From: Littorina saxatilis
Taxonomy: Eukaryota; Mollusca; Gastropoda; Littorinimorpha; Littorinidae
NCBI RefSeq assembly: GCF_037325665.1
Contig: NC_090253.1
Location: 4,254,650-4,318,649, forward strand
Length of the DNA: 64,000 nucleotides
Direction of reading: 5' to 3'
Shown here: one piece after another, positions 11,512-22,429 of the stretch
Numbering within the stretch: position 1 is the first letter of the stretch
Layout of the letters: each line of letters starts with the position of its first letter
Notes under the pieces: generated by a model
What the model saw: only the letters and a program-made list of their open reading frames with translations
What the model was told of the DNA's origin: nothing
The model's database searches: none
Made by a program: the position numbers and the translations under genes

Positions 11512-11634
11512 GTATTTTCAGCGTAGCAATAGGGTCCGATATTAAGACTCGAATAAGTATAATGCGACTCGTCTTCGACTCGTCGGCATTATACTTGTCT
11601 CGTCTAAATATCGGACCCTATTGCTACGCTGAAA
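11512..11634. repeat. Long palindrome, possible DIRS terminal repeat
   Basis: Left arm TTTTCAGCGTAGCAATAGGG... and right arm ...CCCTATTGCTACGCTGAAAA are near-perfect inverted copies of about 55-60 nt, with GACTCGTC repeats in the centre. It lies beyond the tyrosine-recombinase end of the DIRS-like element, where such elements carry terminal or inverted repeats, so it may be one of them; the assignment is inference. Confidence 0.6.
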
Positions 11635-12140
11635 ACACAATAGCTGGTAATGCATCAATAAAGCCTCAATAAAATATCATTATGTACACAATATCAAAGG
11701 TGTGGGCGTTGACCGCCACATCTGTGGAATCGCTAAAAAGGGGGTTCCACAGCAACCCCACACCAGATCCTGTACACAATTATGCGACAAAACAGGGTCA
11801 ACCTCCCAGGTCTTGTTACAAATCGGCCAATTTATATGACTGATTCACTATGATTAGGTCCTATCAGCAAGGCTGGCTATGTATGGCCAACCTCCAAGCA
11901 CGCCAGCCTTGTGCCTTCTGTCACTATGAACTTGTTTACTTTTTACTAAGTTTGATTGTTCAATCTCCAACGTAGGTACCTATCCAGGTCAACCTTCTGG
12001 GTGAGCTTCCCTTGTTGACTTAAGTTTGTATGGCCCCATCTTCACTCTCCAACCTAAGCCCCTACCCAGGCCAACCTCCTGGACAAGGACTTCAGTTTTT
12101 GAATAAATTGACTAGTGCACCCTCCGAGTACTCTTGCTTA

Positions 12141-12900
12141 CTAAGCTACTACTTCGCTGGGAGTTGAATGTATCTCTTGAAGGCATCGGACTGCCAACGT
12201 CCTAGTTTGTGAATTTTGGCATCTGATGCACCCTTTGCTGCGCTCTATGTAGCTGCCCCTATTCTGAAACTGTGCGAATTGAATCGGCCCGCTGGAATTC
12301 CTGTAATGTTCAACATTGCTTTCAGTGTTGTAACAAATTCTCTCCTCAGTAGGGAACGACCCTTTAGCATAAACAAAGGACCTGTCATGCAGCCTCTTTT
12401 CACAATGTACTGCTTTAGCGCTTGAACTGGGCATATGCAGTCATTGTCAACTGCTGTGACCACCGCTTCTTGATGCTTACCTGCTGAGTGTTTAGCAGAT
12501 CGAAATGAAATAGTTATGGACTTATCTGCCAAGGTCACATCAGAAAACGCAAGTGTGTGATCTGATTCTGTAATCTCTCCCACACGCAAGAAAGCATGAA
12601 AAGCCAATAAAAACATAGCCGGGTAAAGATATGACAGATACACATTTTGAAAGGCTTGTCTACTGGTTTTGACCAGCTGTTCCAGAATATCCTCAGTGAT
12701 AGGAAGACGACTATCATTTGCCGGTTTAAGCTTATGAAAAGCCAATAAAAACATAGCCGGGTAAAGATATGACAGATACACATTTTGAAAGGCTTGTCTA
12801 CTGGTTTTGACCAGCTGTTCCAGAATATCCTCAGTGATAGGAAGACGACTATCATTTGCAGGTTTAAGCTTATGCGCCGTTGTCATTGATTTACGAACTA
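12141..12900 (-). pseudogene. Tyrosine recombinase part of the DIRS-like element
   Basis: The translation shows the catalytic-domain landmarks of tyrosine recombinases, including a FLRVGEI segment (first arginine) and HSFRIGAAT (the HxxR box). In YR retrotransposons this enzyme integrates a circular DNA intermediate. The part contains an internal tandem duplication and is joined at its N-terminal side to an inserted MITE. It is a fossil and no longer a working gene. Confidence 0.8.
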
Positions 12901-12918
12901 TATAGGATGAAGTCGGAT

Positions 12919-13385
12919 CCGGTGTAGGATCTGGTCCGGTCCCCCCTCTGAAGTAGTCCCCCGGAGGACCAATTCGTGGCAAAAACTGCTCTATAATGGT
13001 CCCCCCTTAGACATCCAGCCTCGTTTTCCTTAGGCATTCAAGCCATTTTCAATCTATATCTTCGTCCGGTATTATGTAGTGCACAGACAGCAATCTCTTT
13101 GTTTGACTATATTTTGCAGAAAATAAAATAGATCTGATTTATAATGCCGTTCAAAAGAAAAATCACATGAAATAAAATGAATAATAAATAAATACTGATA
13201 AGAAGAAATGAAACCAGTCTCTGATTCTTTCCTTTCTTTTCTCTGAAATTGCTGGTAACATTACTAGCATTGTAACAAGAAAAACGAGGCTGGATGTCTA
13301 AGGGCCATTATAGAGCAGTTTTTACCACGAATTGGTCCCCCGGGGGACTACTTCGGAGGGGGAACCGGACCGGATCCTACACCGG
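12919..13385. mobile_element. MITE with about 105-bp terminal inverted repeats
   Basis: Both ends carry CCGGTGTAGGATC[T/C]GGTCCGG and stay complementary for roughly 105 bp (12919-13025 and 13281-13385), enclosing an AT-rich centre without an open frame. I see no clear target duplication, so the superfamily is open. It sits at the edge of the DIRS recombinase part. Confidence 0.7.
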
Positions 13386-13474
13386 CACGCTAGCCAACTT
13401 ATGTACATAGCTCAACTTCAGATCAGCGAAGAAATTGTTGCTGGCGCATAACCCTTGTGGTAAAGGTAAGCAAT

Positions 13475-14715
13475 GAAAAGCAGGAAAGGGTCAAATGATC
13501 GTACAAAAGGATCGATCCTTTTATATGATACTTTTGAACGAGCAGTTTCATCGCGCTGTTTCGGAAAATCATGGAACGGATTAGCACAAAGTCAAGAACG
13601 AATCTAGAAGGTAAAGTAAGTAGATTACGTGTTCTGGTGCGGCGTGAAGGAGCATGAAATATCAAGAGAAATAAACAAAAAATTCTTGTTTTAGCGAGTA
13701 CGTTTAGGGGTGTGTAGTTAAAATTACTGTGTGAAAAGTGTTTGGCGCGAAGCGTTCGTCTGCAACAGATCTAGATGTGCCACTTTCAGCACGTGTACAG
13801 GAACGTGTACGGGTAACGTCATCAAATCTAGTTTTTACGTCACGCGTTTGAGCCGAGATCTGCAGTCTTGGTAAACAGCGTATGATTTGGAACATTGGAG
13901 AAAAAAAGTGAGTCACGGGTGACGGAATATCTACACGTACACGTACATGTATAGATAATACTACATATGGCTTGCTGTGTCGTACCAGATTTACACGAGT
14001 TTGTTTTTTAAATATTGAACTGCGAGCGAAAGCGAGCTGTTCACTATTTGAAAAAGCAACGAGTGTAAATCTGGAACGACACAGCAAGCCATGTAGTATT
14101 CTGTTTATCCTACATACTGTACTTACGTGTATTTTACTGAAAATGTCCTGCAGTCGAGGCATCTAAATTAAAGACGCTTGTTTTGAAACCTCCATCTCTT
14201 CTTAAGCCTCCTGCAATCTATTACGTCAAAGCAAAGAAACGTCACTCTGAAAGTGTGGCGTGACGTGTTAGTTCTAAAGATTCATCGAGGGTAATTAGCG
14301 AGCGCAATTTTTGTTTATATAATGTTAGTTAGTTAACTGTTGCTTAATGGGTCCAGCGGACAATGTCTCGGTGACTTTGGCATCATAAGCCATGGAAAAA
14401 CAGGTCCCTGCCAGACTTGCTTGACATGACCTCATTTACATGATATACACACGTGTGATTTGAACGATTATTATCTCACGGGTGTCTCTCTCACGTATGT
14501 AGAACAAAGGTCTTTGCTACACGTTCGATCATCTAGAACACTGGACGCACGTACACGCGAACTGAACTCTGAAGTCAGTTTGCCACCAAAATGTGAACTC
14601 CAGACTGTGTGCCGGTAAAATTCCGGTTCCACTTTTTGTCAGCACCGGATCCAGTAAAAGGATCGATCCTTTTGCACGATACTTTTGCTCGTGTGTTTGA
14701 CCCTTTCCGCGCGTA
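13475..14715. mobile_element. Foldback-like element with AAAAGGATCGATCCTTTT palindromes
   Basis: The 18-bp perfect palindrome AAAAGGATCGATCCTTTT occurs near 13506 and 14656. Around it GGAAAGGGTCAAA (near 13482) and its inverted copy TTTGACCCTTTCC (near 14697) mirror each other. The pairing is patchy, so the boundaries are approximate. A further palindrome (13957-14101) lies between the arms. Confidence 0.4.
13957..14101. repeat. Palindrome of about 145 bp
   Basis: AATACTACATATGGCTTGCT... and ...AGCAAGCCATGTAGTATT form long inverted arms (about 45 nt) around a centre with GAGCGAAAGCGAGC. The architecture resembles the hairpins near 15.0, 33.9 and 46.3 kb, but the sequence differs. Confidence 0.75.
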
Positions 14716-14887
14716 GGGTGTTCATGGGTGTTGACGTCATCAAAGGCTTCGTTGTGACCACTTCTTCTTGGGTAACATCCAAAAAGCTGTCTAAAGTCAC
14801 TGCTGACAGCTCCATCTGTACAAAAAACCAACTCCGTACCGATTAATAACTAATTCAGGAAAATATAGACAAACATTGCTAAATCAG

Positions 14888-14889
<2 letters not shown>

Positions 14890-14965
<76 letters not shown>
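14890..14965. repeat. (GT)n microsatellite
   Basis: Nearly pure TG dinucleotide run of about 76 bp. Confidence 0.95.
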
Positions 14966-14968
<3 letters not shown>

Positions 14969-14994
14969 CTGAGGTTATACACATCGTCTCAGTC

Positions 14995-15100
14995 AGTCAT
15001 TAGATGATAAAAATAGTGATCGAAGTTTGCGGATCATGAAAAATGCGAGCTTCAGTTAAATACTGCAAGCTCGCATTTTTCATGATTTGCGAACTTCGAC
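14995..15100. repeat. Hairpin element, diverged copy
   Basis: GATCATGAAAAATGCGAGCTT and its inverted copy AAGCTCGCATTTTTCATGAT flank a short loop. The same hairpin with longer arms is found at 33866-34013 and 46264-46412, and this copy also ends with TGTGTAACCTCTAC on the right (about 15141). Confidence 0.7.
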
Positions 15101-15649
15101 CTATATTGTTACTATCGACTGTGACCCATTGTGTAACCTCTACTTATATATAAATATGTATTTATGTTGAAGTTCGACACGAAATACCCTTCTCTTAGGA
15201 AGTTAACCAAGCCGATAACTGTACGGAAAGCAATGGTAAACTGTCGGGGGATCGTACGAAGAAATGAAATCACTTATAGGAGGACGTATCAAAGGTGGTA
15301 GGGGGAGTGTATCAATAAAATTCCGAGTGTCCTAATTGATCGTCCAAATATAGAAAGATGGAAAGCTTTGAAATGATCATTGGTGGTTCAAAGCAAGTGT
15401 TTTAGATTAAAGAATATCCCCGGATAAACAAATCGAAGCACAATAACTGCTGCCTTGAGTAAAACGTGGGGAAAGGTAAAAAATAGACTAAAATGATACT
15501 TGTTACAGCACAAATCGTGTAAGTGCTCTTCGAAATGCCATCCAAAGTAGACATATGAAAGCATGAAGTTAGTTTAGTACATTAGCAAGCAGCGCTATCA
15601 AAATCAAGTGACTCAGTTGACGAAAAGTATCATATTTTATGCGTTTTAG
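15101..15649. other. Non-coding stretch, nothing recognised
   Basis: I see no open frame with protein features and no repeat that I can name; it lies among insertions within the old DIRS-like element. Confidence 0.4.
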
Positions 15650-16038
15650 TCTCAATCAATCAATCAATGAGGCTTATATCGCGCATATTCCGTGGGTACA
15701 GTTCTAGGCGCTCTGCAGTGATGCCGTGTGAGATGAAATTTTATACGGCCAGTAATTGCAGCCATTTTTGCCTATTATTCCAAGTCACACGGGTATAGGT
15801 AGACAATTATTAACTGTGCCTAAGCAATTTTTGCCAGGAAAGACCCTTTTGTCAATCGTGGGATCTTTAACGTGCACACCCAATGTAGTGTACACGGGGG
15901 GGAGTTCGGACACCGAAGAGAGTCTGCACACAAATTTGACTCTGAAATAAATTTCCGCCGAACCTGGGATCGAACTCACGCTGACAGCGGCCAACTGAAT
16001 ACAAATCCAGCGCGCTACCAACTGAGCTATCTCACCTT
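15650..16038 (-). mobile_element. tRNA-derived SINE
   Basis: Read on the - strand the head begins GGTGAGATAGCTCAGTTGG (A box TAGCTCAGTTGG) and has a B box GAGTTCGATCC about 55 nt later, the internal RNA polymerase III promoter of tRNA-derived SINEs. The body includes segments shared with the SINE at 53948-54482 (GGGATCTTTAACGTGCACAC region, near 15860). The 3' end carries GCGATATAA and then an (ATTG)n tail at about 15654-15668. Confidence 0.8.
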
Positions 16039-16166
16039 TATCTCGCGTCGTTTCCGCAAACAGGATGCTAGGGGGAGTGTGCTAAGAATACTTGGATCGA
16101 CGGCGTGAACTACCCCACTTGCCACAAAACCAACGTGACTGAAAAACTGCTGCAAAACCTGCTCGT

Positions 16167-17035
16167 TTAGCCGCATCCGTAAACAAATGCAATTTGGAAG
16201 GCGACAAAAACATCTCTGGTCTGAAAAATATTTTCCATTGAATTCAGGAATTGGAGCCACACATGCAAGTCAGATTTCACCTCCTGGGTGATTCCAATAC
16301 GATGAAACGGCATTTTGACCCCGATTGTCAAATCAATCAGACGACGCAGAAAAGCCCTGCCCGGAACAATGACGCCACAGGCAAAATGCAACAAACCAAT
16401 CAACGACTGCAATTCACGAAGAGTAGTCTTCTTAGAAGCAAGAAGATTTGAAATGGCAGTCGCGCACTTCTCGACCTTATCGTCAGGGAGTCTTACCTCT
16501 GAATTGACAGAATCGATTTCATAGCCTGCGAAAGACATCACGGTTGAGGGACCAAATGTTTTGTCTGCAGCTAAAGGCACTTGTACCTGTTTATACATTT
16601 CTGTAAATGACTGCAAATCTTTTTGACAATTTGTCTTCGACGGATTCACTATGAAAAAGTCATCCAGGATATGTGTCATCCTGTGAATCCCTAGTTTCTT
16701 CCCGGCCACCCAATCTAAAGAACAGCTGAAAGTCTCAAAAATCCTACAAGATTCTGAACAACCCATCTGTAGGCACTTGTCTATGTACATAACACCTTTC
16801 CAGCAAAAACAAAAGAGAGAGTAGCATGTAGGACTCAAAGGAATGATTCTGAAAGCAGACTTGATATCCGTTTTAGCCATGTAACATGTTTCCTGCATCT
16901 TTAACTAATCTGAAGGCATCTTCCATAGTTGCGTAAGCTACTGAGGTGAAAGAGGGATCAATGCCGTCGTTTATGGAACGACCTTCTGGAAATGACAGAT
17001 GATGTATTATCCTGTATTCTCCTAGCTGGTTGCTT
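16167..17035 (-). pseudogene. Reverse transcriptase/RNase H part of the DIRS-like element
   Basis: The translation shows RT landmarks TDIKSAF and LDDFF (catalytic aspartates), then LQSLIGLLHFAC, a motif of DIRS/Ngaro-type RTs. It is separated from the N-terminal RT part (19517-19735) by the minisatellite and a LINE fragment. The piece is a broken fossil. Confidence 0.8.
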
Positions 17036-17039
17036 TTTG

Positions 17040-18532
17040 GGGACCACACCTACTGGCGACACCTACTGGAGACCACACCTACTGGCGACACCTACTGGAG
17101 ACCACACCTACTGGCGACACCTACTGGAGACCACACCTACTGGCGACACCTACTGGAGACCACACCTACTGGCGACACCTACTGGAGACCACACCTACTG
17201 GCGACACCTACTGGAGACCACACCTACTGGCGACACCTACTGGAGACCACACCTACTGGAGACACCTACTGGAGACCACACCTACTGGCGACACCTCCTG
17301 GAGACCACACCTACTGGAGACACCTACTGGAGACCACACCTACTGGCGACACCTACTGGAGACCACACCTACTAGCGACACCTACTGGAGACCACACCTA
17401 CTGGCGACACCTACTGGAGACCACACCTACTGGCGACACCTACTGGAGACCACACCTACTGGCGACACCTACTGGAGACCACACCTACTGGCGACACCTA
17501 CTGGAGACCACACCTACTGGCGACACCTACTGGAGACCACACCTACTGGCGACACCTACTGGAAACCACACCTACTGGCGACACCTACTGGAGACCACAC
17601 CTACTGGAGACCACACCTACTGGCGACACCTACTGGAGACCACACCTACTGGAGACCACACCTACTGGAGACCACACCTACTGGAGACCACACCTACTGG
17701 CGACACCTACTGGAGACCACACCTACTGGCGACACCTACTGGAGACCACACCTACTGGCGACACCTACTGGAGACCACACCTACTGGCGACACCTACTGG
17801 AGACCACACCTACTGGCGACACCTACTGGAGACCACACCTACTGGCGACACCTACTGGAAACCACACCTACTGGCGACACCTACTGGAGACCACACCTAC
17901 TGGAGACCACACCTACTGGCGACACCTACTGGAGACCACACCTACTGGAGACCACACCTACTGGAGACCACACCTACTGGAGACCACACCTACTGGCGAC
18001 ACCTACTGGAGACCACACCTACTGGCGACACCTACTGTAGACCACACCTACTGGAGACACCTACTGGAGACCACACCTACTGGCGACACCTACTGGAGAC
18101 CACACCTACTAGCGACACCTACTGGAGACCACACCTACTGGCGACACCTACTGGAGACCACACCTACTGGCGACACCTACTGGAGACCACACCTACTGGC
18201 GACACCTACTGGAGACCACACCTACTGGCGACACCTACTGGAGACCACACCTACTGGAGACCACACCTACTGGCGACACCTACTGGAGACCACACCTACT
18301 AGCGACACCTACTGGAGACCACACCTACTGGCGACACCTACTGGAGACCACACCTACTGGCGACACCTACTGGAGACCACACCTACTGGCGACACCTACT
18401 GGAGACCACACCTACTGGCGACACCTACTGGAGACCACACCTACTGGCGACACCTACTGGAGACCACACCTACTGGCGACACCTACTGGAGACCACACCT
18501 ACTGGCGACACCTACTGGAGACCACACCTACT
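17040..18532. repeat. 29-bp minisatellite, about 50 units
   Basis: The unit alternates CACCTACTGGCGA (13 bp) and CACCTACTGGAGACCA (16 bp). Some stretches repeat only the 16-bp half. Because 29 is not a multiple of three, the frames rotate and stay open for hundreds of codons (for example 17030-18040), which produces spurious periodic ORFs. The array lies in the RT region of the DIRS-like element, and the core TCCAGTAGGTGT of the - strand reads SPVG, the same residues as the RT text at its edge, so it probably grew from that sequence. Confidence 0.95.
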
Positions 18533-19328
18533 CAACTCAACTCAACTCAACTCAACTCAAATTTTATTGGCTTCAATTTTCATAGAAGAATTTGTCTTGC
18601 GCTTGGGAGAAAGTAAGAGTATAACATATAAAAACAGCATTCATATCACATTTCATGTATCACACACAGTAATCACTAGTATAAGCCTACAATTATCACA
18701 TTTGTACCTGTATCATACATGCAAATAAATAGTATCACATTTCCACGTATCACACACAATATATACATTACATAACATACAGCAAGCTTCCATCTCCCGC
18801 GCCCCCCCCCCCCTCCCACACATACATATCCTCGCACGTGCGTCGACTCCATACAAATGACATCATCAGTCCATTAACTAAAATGCACAATGACTAGTAG
18901 TGGGTACATGATACTTAATACGTGCTCAACTAGACCTGCTAACTAAAATAATAACAGAAACAAAAACAAGGACTGGGCACAACATTTACACGTGTGTGAC
19001 CTACTTACATCAAGTGCCTGTGATCTATAATAACAATGATTGCGTTTAAAGTAAAACATGAATAATGCCGATGTTTGCTAACAATGAATACATAACAACT
19101 AAGATAAGAATGTATGTGCTTTCATAATATGATTATTTTATAAAACACAGTGGGGAAATTTGGAAAATAATTTTTATACGAAACTGCGCACATCGAGTCG
19201 AGCTCTGTAGCGTGTGTGTTCGGAGGCAGGAGACACACATGGCTGTGGATATTAATTGTTGTGAGATTCGGTGGATTAAAAAGGATACCCCGACTTCGGC
19301 AGGGCAGAAGGAGGTACAAAACGGTGTG
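18533..19328 (-). mobile_element. 5'-truncated non-LTR retroposon with (TTGAG)n tail
   Basis: On the - strand the fragment ends CCAATAAAATTTGAGTTGAG followed by more TTGAG units at 18533-18562. Terminal short repeats of this kind are typical of LINE 3' ends. It interrupts the minisatellite, which resumes at 19329. No RT domain remains; the open frame at 19122-19367 has no recognisable motif. Confidence 0.6.
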
Positions 19329-19516
19329 CTGGCGACACCTACTGGAGACCACACCTACTGGCGACACCTACTGGAGACCCCACCTACTGGAGACACCTAC
19401 TGGAGACCACACCTACTGGCGACACCTACTGGAGACCACACCTACTGGAGACCACACCTACTGGGGACCACACCTACTGGGGACCACACCTACTGGCGAC
19501 ACCTACTGGAGACACT
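19329..19516. repeat. 29-bp minisatellite, second block
   Basis: Same CACCTACTGG-based unit as 17040-18532, displaced by the LINE-tail insertion. Confidence 0.9.
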
Positions 19517-19735
19517 TGAAAAGTCGAAAAAGGGGTGGTTGTGAATGGACCTTCTATTCTCCCTGCTTTTAGCTCTTTTTCGATGTAAGCATCTACTATT
19601 TCTGGGTGCTCTTTTGCAGATTTTAAGTTATTCTCTTCTTTGCAGTTGAGATTCCCCTCAAAATTGATCTTAAAGCCATGTCTGAAACCGTCTACAAGGA
19701 GTTGTTTTACACCTGTTGGGTATCCTTGAGGAAAT
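19517..19735 (-). pseudogene. RT N-terminal part of the DIRS-like element
   Basis: The translation includes LLVDGFRHGF and NLKSAKEHPEIVD ... GRIEGPF, the region just before the RT fingers in DIRS-like polymerases. It abuts the minisatellite on one side and a 50-bp tandem array on the other. It is a fossil piece. Confidence 0.7.
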
Positions 19736-19938
19736 ACTGCAAGGGCTGATGACATGACTGGGGTGGGTAACGATGGCAAACAACTACTGCAAGGGCTGAT
19801 GACATGACTGGGGTGGGTAACGATGGCAAACACCTACTGCAAGGGCTGATGACATGATTGGGGTGGGTAACGATGGCAAACAACTACTGCAAGGGCTGAT
19901 GACATGACTGGGGTGGGTAACGATGGCAAACAACTACT
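19735..19938. repeat. 50-bp tandem repeat, four units
   Basis: The unit TACTGCAAGGGCTGATGACA... recurs with exact 50-bp spacing (AAGGGCTGAT at 19741, 19791, 19841, 19891). It lies between the Gag-like and RT parts of the DIRS-like element. Confidence 0.95.
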
Positions 19939-20892
19939 GGTTTTTGGGGCCTGCGGTGGAGGTGAGACGGTTTTTGGTACTAGGTTGCTGCTTGTTGCCA
20001 CGAAATGACTGGCTGTCCGGGCACAATTTGGCGGAGTGACTGCCAGCGCAGTTCACGCAAGAATGGGAGAAATTGCATTTGTGCCCAAACTTGCAGGTTC
20101 CCATTTCATGGAAGTCGTTACAAAAGCCACGAGGGACCCCTGCATGACGTGCAGGCCCCCCTTTACTCTGTTTTGGCACCTGCTGTCCAAACCTTTCTTT
20201 CGCTTCAAATGCTAAATCGAAGTTTTTCTCCCCCATTTGGCTAGGCCCTTCTCGATCATGACCCTAACACTACGGTCATACAAATCCCAGTCCTGTCCCT
20301 TGTGGAACAGGCCGGACACTACTTCATAGTGTTTGGCAAAGCCTGCCTGTGTACAAGGGTGGGTGGGGTTTCTTGCCAAAACAAATTGGAACAAATTCCA
20401 AGCCTCACCCGATTTCGTAAAGGACAACTTTTTCTGCCTTGACTTCTGAGCCAGGGTGAGGCTTGGTTGTCCTGACGTGTCCACCGAGAGCGTGTACTCG
20501 GGGTCTGCAGCAAATCCGCGAACTCAACAAATTGCCCCTGTCATATGGCATGTTTTACCTTGTCCGTTACATGCAGGTCAACCGGGACATTCGTTATCCG
20601 GGCCTCACCTTAACGGACTCGATGACAGAGTCAACCACTCTGTTTACCACTGCCTGCGGTTGTTGTTGGGACGTGAGCTCCAGCTGGGTTCTCGTTGCTG
20701 AAGACCTCCCAGCGGCTGATGTTTCAGTCTGAGCCTTCTCGACTGCCTCCAAACGCGCCAACAGCTGTAGGTTGGTCTGCTGCATGGTCTGCATGTCGGT
20801 CCGTTCCTCCCTCTCTTGGCCGGTCGTCCTCGTGCACTGACCGGCGCGTCAACAAACCGCTTTGGAACCGCTCTGTTCCTCACTGGAGGCAT
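19939..20892 (-). pseudogene. Gag-like part of the DIRS-like element
   Basis: The - strand encodes a stretch with WDLYDRSVRVMIEKG, then a zinc region CNDFHEMGTCKFGHKCNFSH (CCCH type) followed by CVNCAGSHSAKLC. This order matches the first ORF of many animal DIRS-like elements, which is thought to bind nucleic acid. It is broken. Confidence 0.7.
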
Positions 20893-21042
20893 GGTCAGTC
20901 AGTCTGCAACCAAAATTACTAATGCAGCTTATGTCTTTTCGCATGAAAACCAACCTCAGACTGTGGAGACAACATACTTTTGCTATCACCGTCACATGCA
21001 GCCAAAACATTATATTACAAAATGTTGCATCAGTTGCTTGAT

Positions 21043-21331
21043 GTCAAAATTAAATTTCCGAAATCGTTTTAAAAACTATTTCATCTTATTCCTTGTGGGT
21101 TCCTGATTCCAAAAACATATAGATATAATATGTTTGGATTAAAAACACGCTCAGAAACTTAAAACGAAGAGAGGTACAGTAAAGCGTGCTATGAAGCACA
21201 GCGCAATCGCTACCGCGCCAAACAGGCTCGTCACTTTCACTGCCTTTTGCACTAGCGGCGGACTACGTTCAGTTTCATTCTGTGAGTTCCACAGCTTGAC
21301 TAAATGTAGTAATTTCGCCTTACGCGACTTG
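21043..21331 (+). mobile_element. 3' fragment of a Helentron-like repeat
   Basis: It matches the 3' third of the 0.85-kb repeat family (see 29267-30125), from AAATCGTTTTAAAAAC to the terminal GCCTTACGCGACTTG. It truncates the right side of the DIRS-like element. Confidence 0.75.
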
Positions 21332-21860
21332 TTTTTGAGTCACTTGAGAAAAAGTGACTCTATGTAATCGGTCAGTGTTAGTCTGTCCGGCCGGCCGTCC
21401 GGCCGGCCGTCCGTAGACACCACCTTAACGTTGGACTTTTCTCGAAAACTATCAAAGCGATCGGGCTCATATTTTGTTTAGTCGTGACCTCCAATGACCT
21501 CTACACTTTAACGATGGTTTCGTTGACCTTTGACCTTTTTCAAGGTCACAGGTCAGCGTCAAAGGAAAAATTAGACATTTTATATCTTTGACAAAGTTCA
21601 TCGGATGTGATTGAAACTTTGTAGGATTATTCTTTACATCAAAGTATTTACATCTGTAGCCTTTTACGAACGTTATCAGAAAAACAAGGGAGATAACTAG
21701 CCTTTTCTGTTCGGCAACACACAACTTAACGTTGGGCTTTTCTCGGAAACTATAAAAGTGACCGGGCTCAAATTTTATGTGAACGTGACTCATTGTGTTG
21801 TGAATAGCAATTTCTTCCTGTCCATCTGATGCCTCATATAATATTCAGAACTGCGAAAGT
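21332..21860. repeat. Dispersed repeat with GAGTCACTT hairpin end
   Basis: It starts with the small hairpin GAGTCACTTGAGAAAAAGTGACTC, continues with tandem CCGGCCGGCCGT, and has two related CTTAACGTTGGRCTTTTCTCG segments (about 21423 and 21725). No gene is seen. By its style it is a non-autonomous dispersed repeat. Confidence 0.45.
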
Positions 21861-22010
21861 GACTCGATCGAGCGTTTGCTCTTCTTGTTCTCTTTTTTTT
21901 CAGTGAGTGACACTTCATCTTCAAAGTTCAGCTGCTGTGGTTCAAAGACAAAGCTGACGTTATTAGTATTATTTGGCTTTGAAACCTCTCGGGCTTTTAG
22001 TTCACTTTCG

Positions 22011-22170
22011 CGCAAACCACAGGCACTCGTCACGAGCGGGTCGGGATCAAAGTGGGCGGGGCCTGTACCCTCCACCTTGTATAAACCATAAGAAAAGACG
22101 ACCGTCCATCACAAGTGACATTCAAGACATGGGCCCCGCCCACCTCGTGACGAGTGCCTGAGGCGCAAAC
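22011..22170. promoter_or_regulatory. GC-box-bearing inverted repeat upstream of receptor gene 1
   Basis: Arms with AGGCACTCGTCACGAG (22022) and CTCGTGACGAGTGCCT (22144), each next to GGGCGGGGCC or its complement, face each other 260-420 bp before the receptor ATG. GC boxes suit a promoter, but the structure could equally be a small mobile element. Confidence 0.25.
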
Positions 22171-22429
22171 CCTCGCCACCTCGAAGTCAAGTTAGCCGAG
22201 ACGCATAATGATGCTTGCCTTTCTTATTTATGACGACATGAAAATATCGTCACTTCTTCAGTCATGACGCATAGGTCCATTCAGGGGGTTTCTTGCGACA
22301 GAGGACGAAGAGTCTCCACTATTCTGATTTTATTTTGTGCAGCTGTTCAAGAGCTTGACTGTGGTGAGTTGACAATCGTCCATCTGAAGACCTGCAACAT
22401 ACTATCAAGCGACACAAATCTTCTACATA

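Larger units (their letters stand above)
11640..21058 (-). mobile_element. DIRS-like tyrosine-recombinase retrotransposon, broken fossil
   Basis: On the - strand, reading from about 20.9 kb down, lie a Gag-like part with a CCCH and cysteine-rich zinc region, a reverse transcriptase/RNase H of the DIRS type, and a tyrosine recombinase. This trio is diagnostic of DIRS-type (YR) retrotransposons. The element is old and broken many times, and much of its length is later insertions: a MITE, a foldback element, a hairpin, a SINE, a minisatellite and a LINE tail. The right end is replaced at about 21.04 kb by another repeat, so the true 5' terminus is not visible. Left limit is approximate. Confidence 0.8.

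Noticed and set aside
15963-16038. tRNA-like sequence on the - strand
   Set aside because: A and B boxes are present but the sequence runs straight into a SINE body; it is a SINE head, not a tRNA gene.
17030-18040. 336-codon + strand ORF with periodic HTYWRHLLETTPTGD motifs
   Set aside because: It is produced by a 29-bp minisatellite; all frames stay open because the unit has no stop and rotates frames.
21383-21416. GGCCGGCCGTCC repeats as a CpG-island promoter
   Set aside because: Too short, and located inside a dispersed repeat about 1 kb from the receptor ATG.
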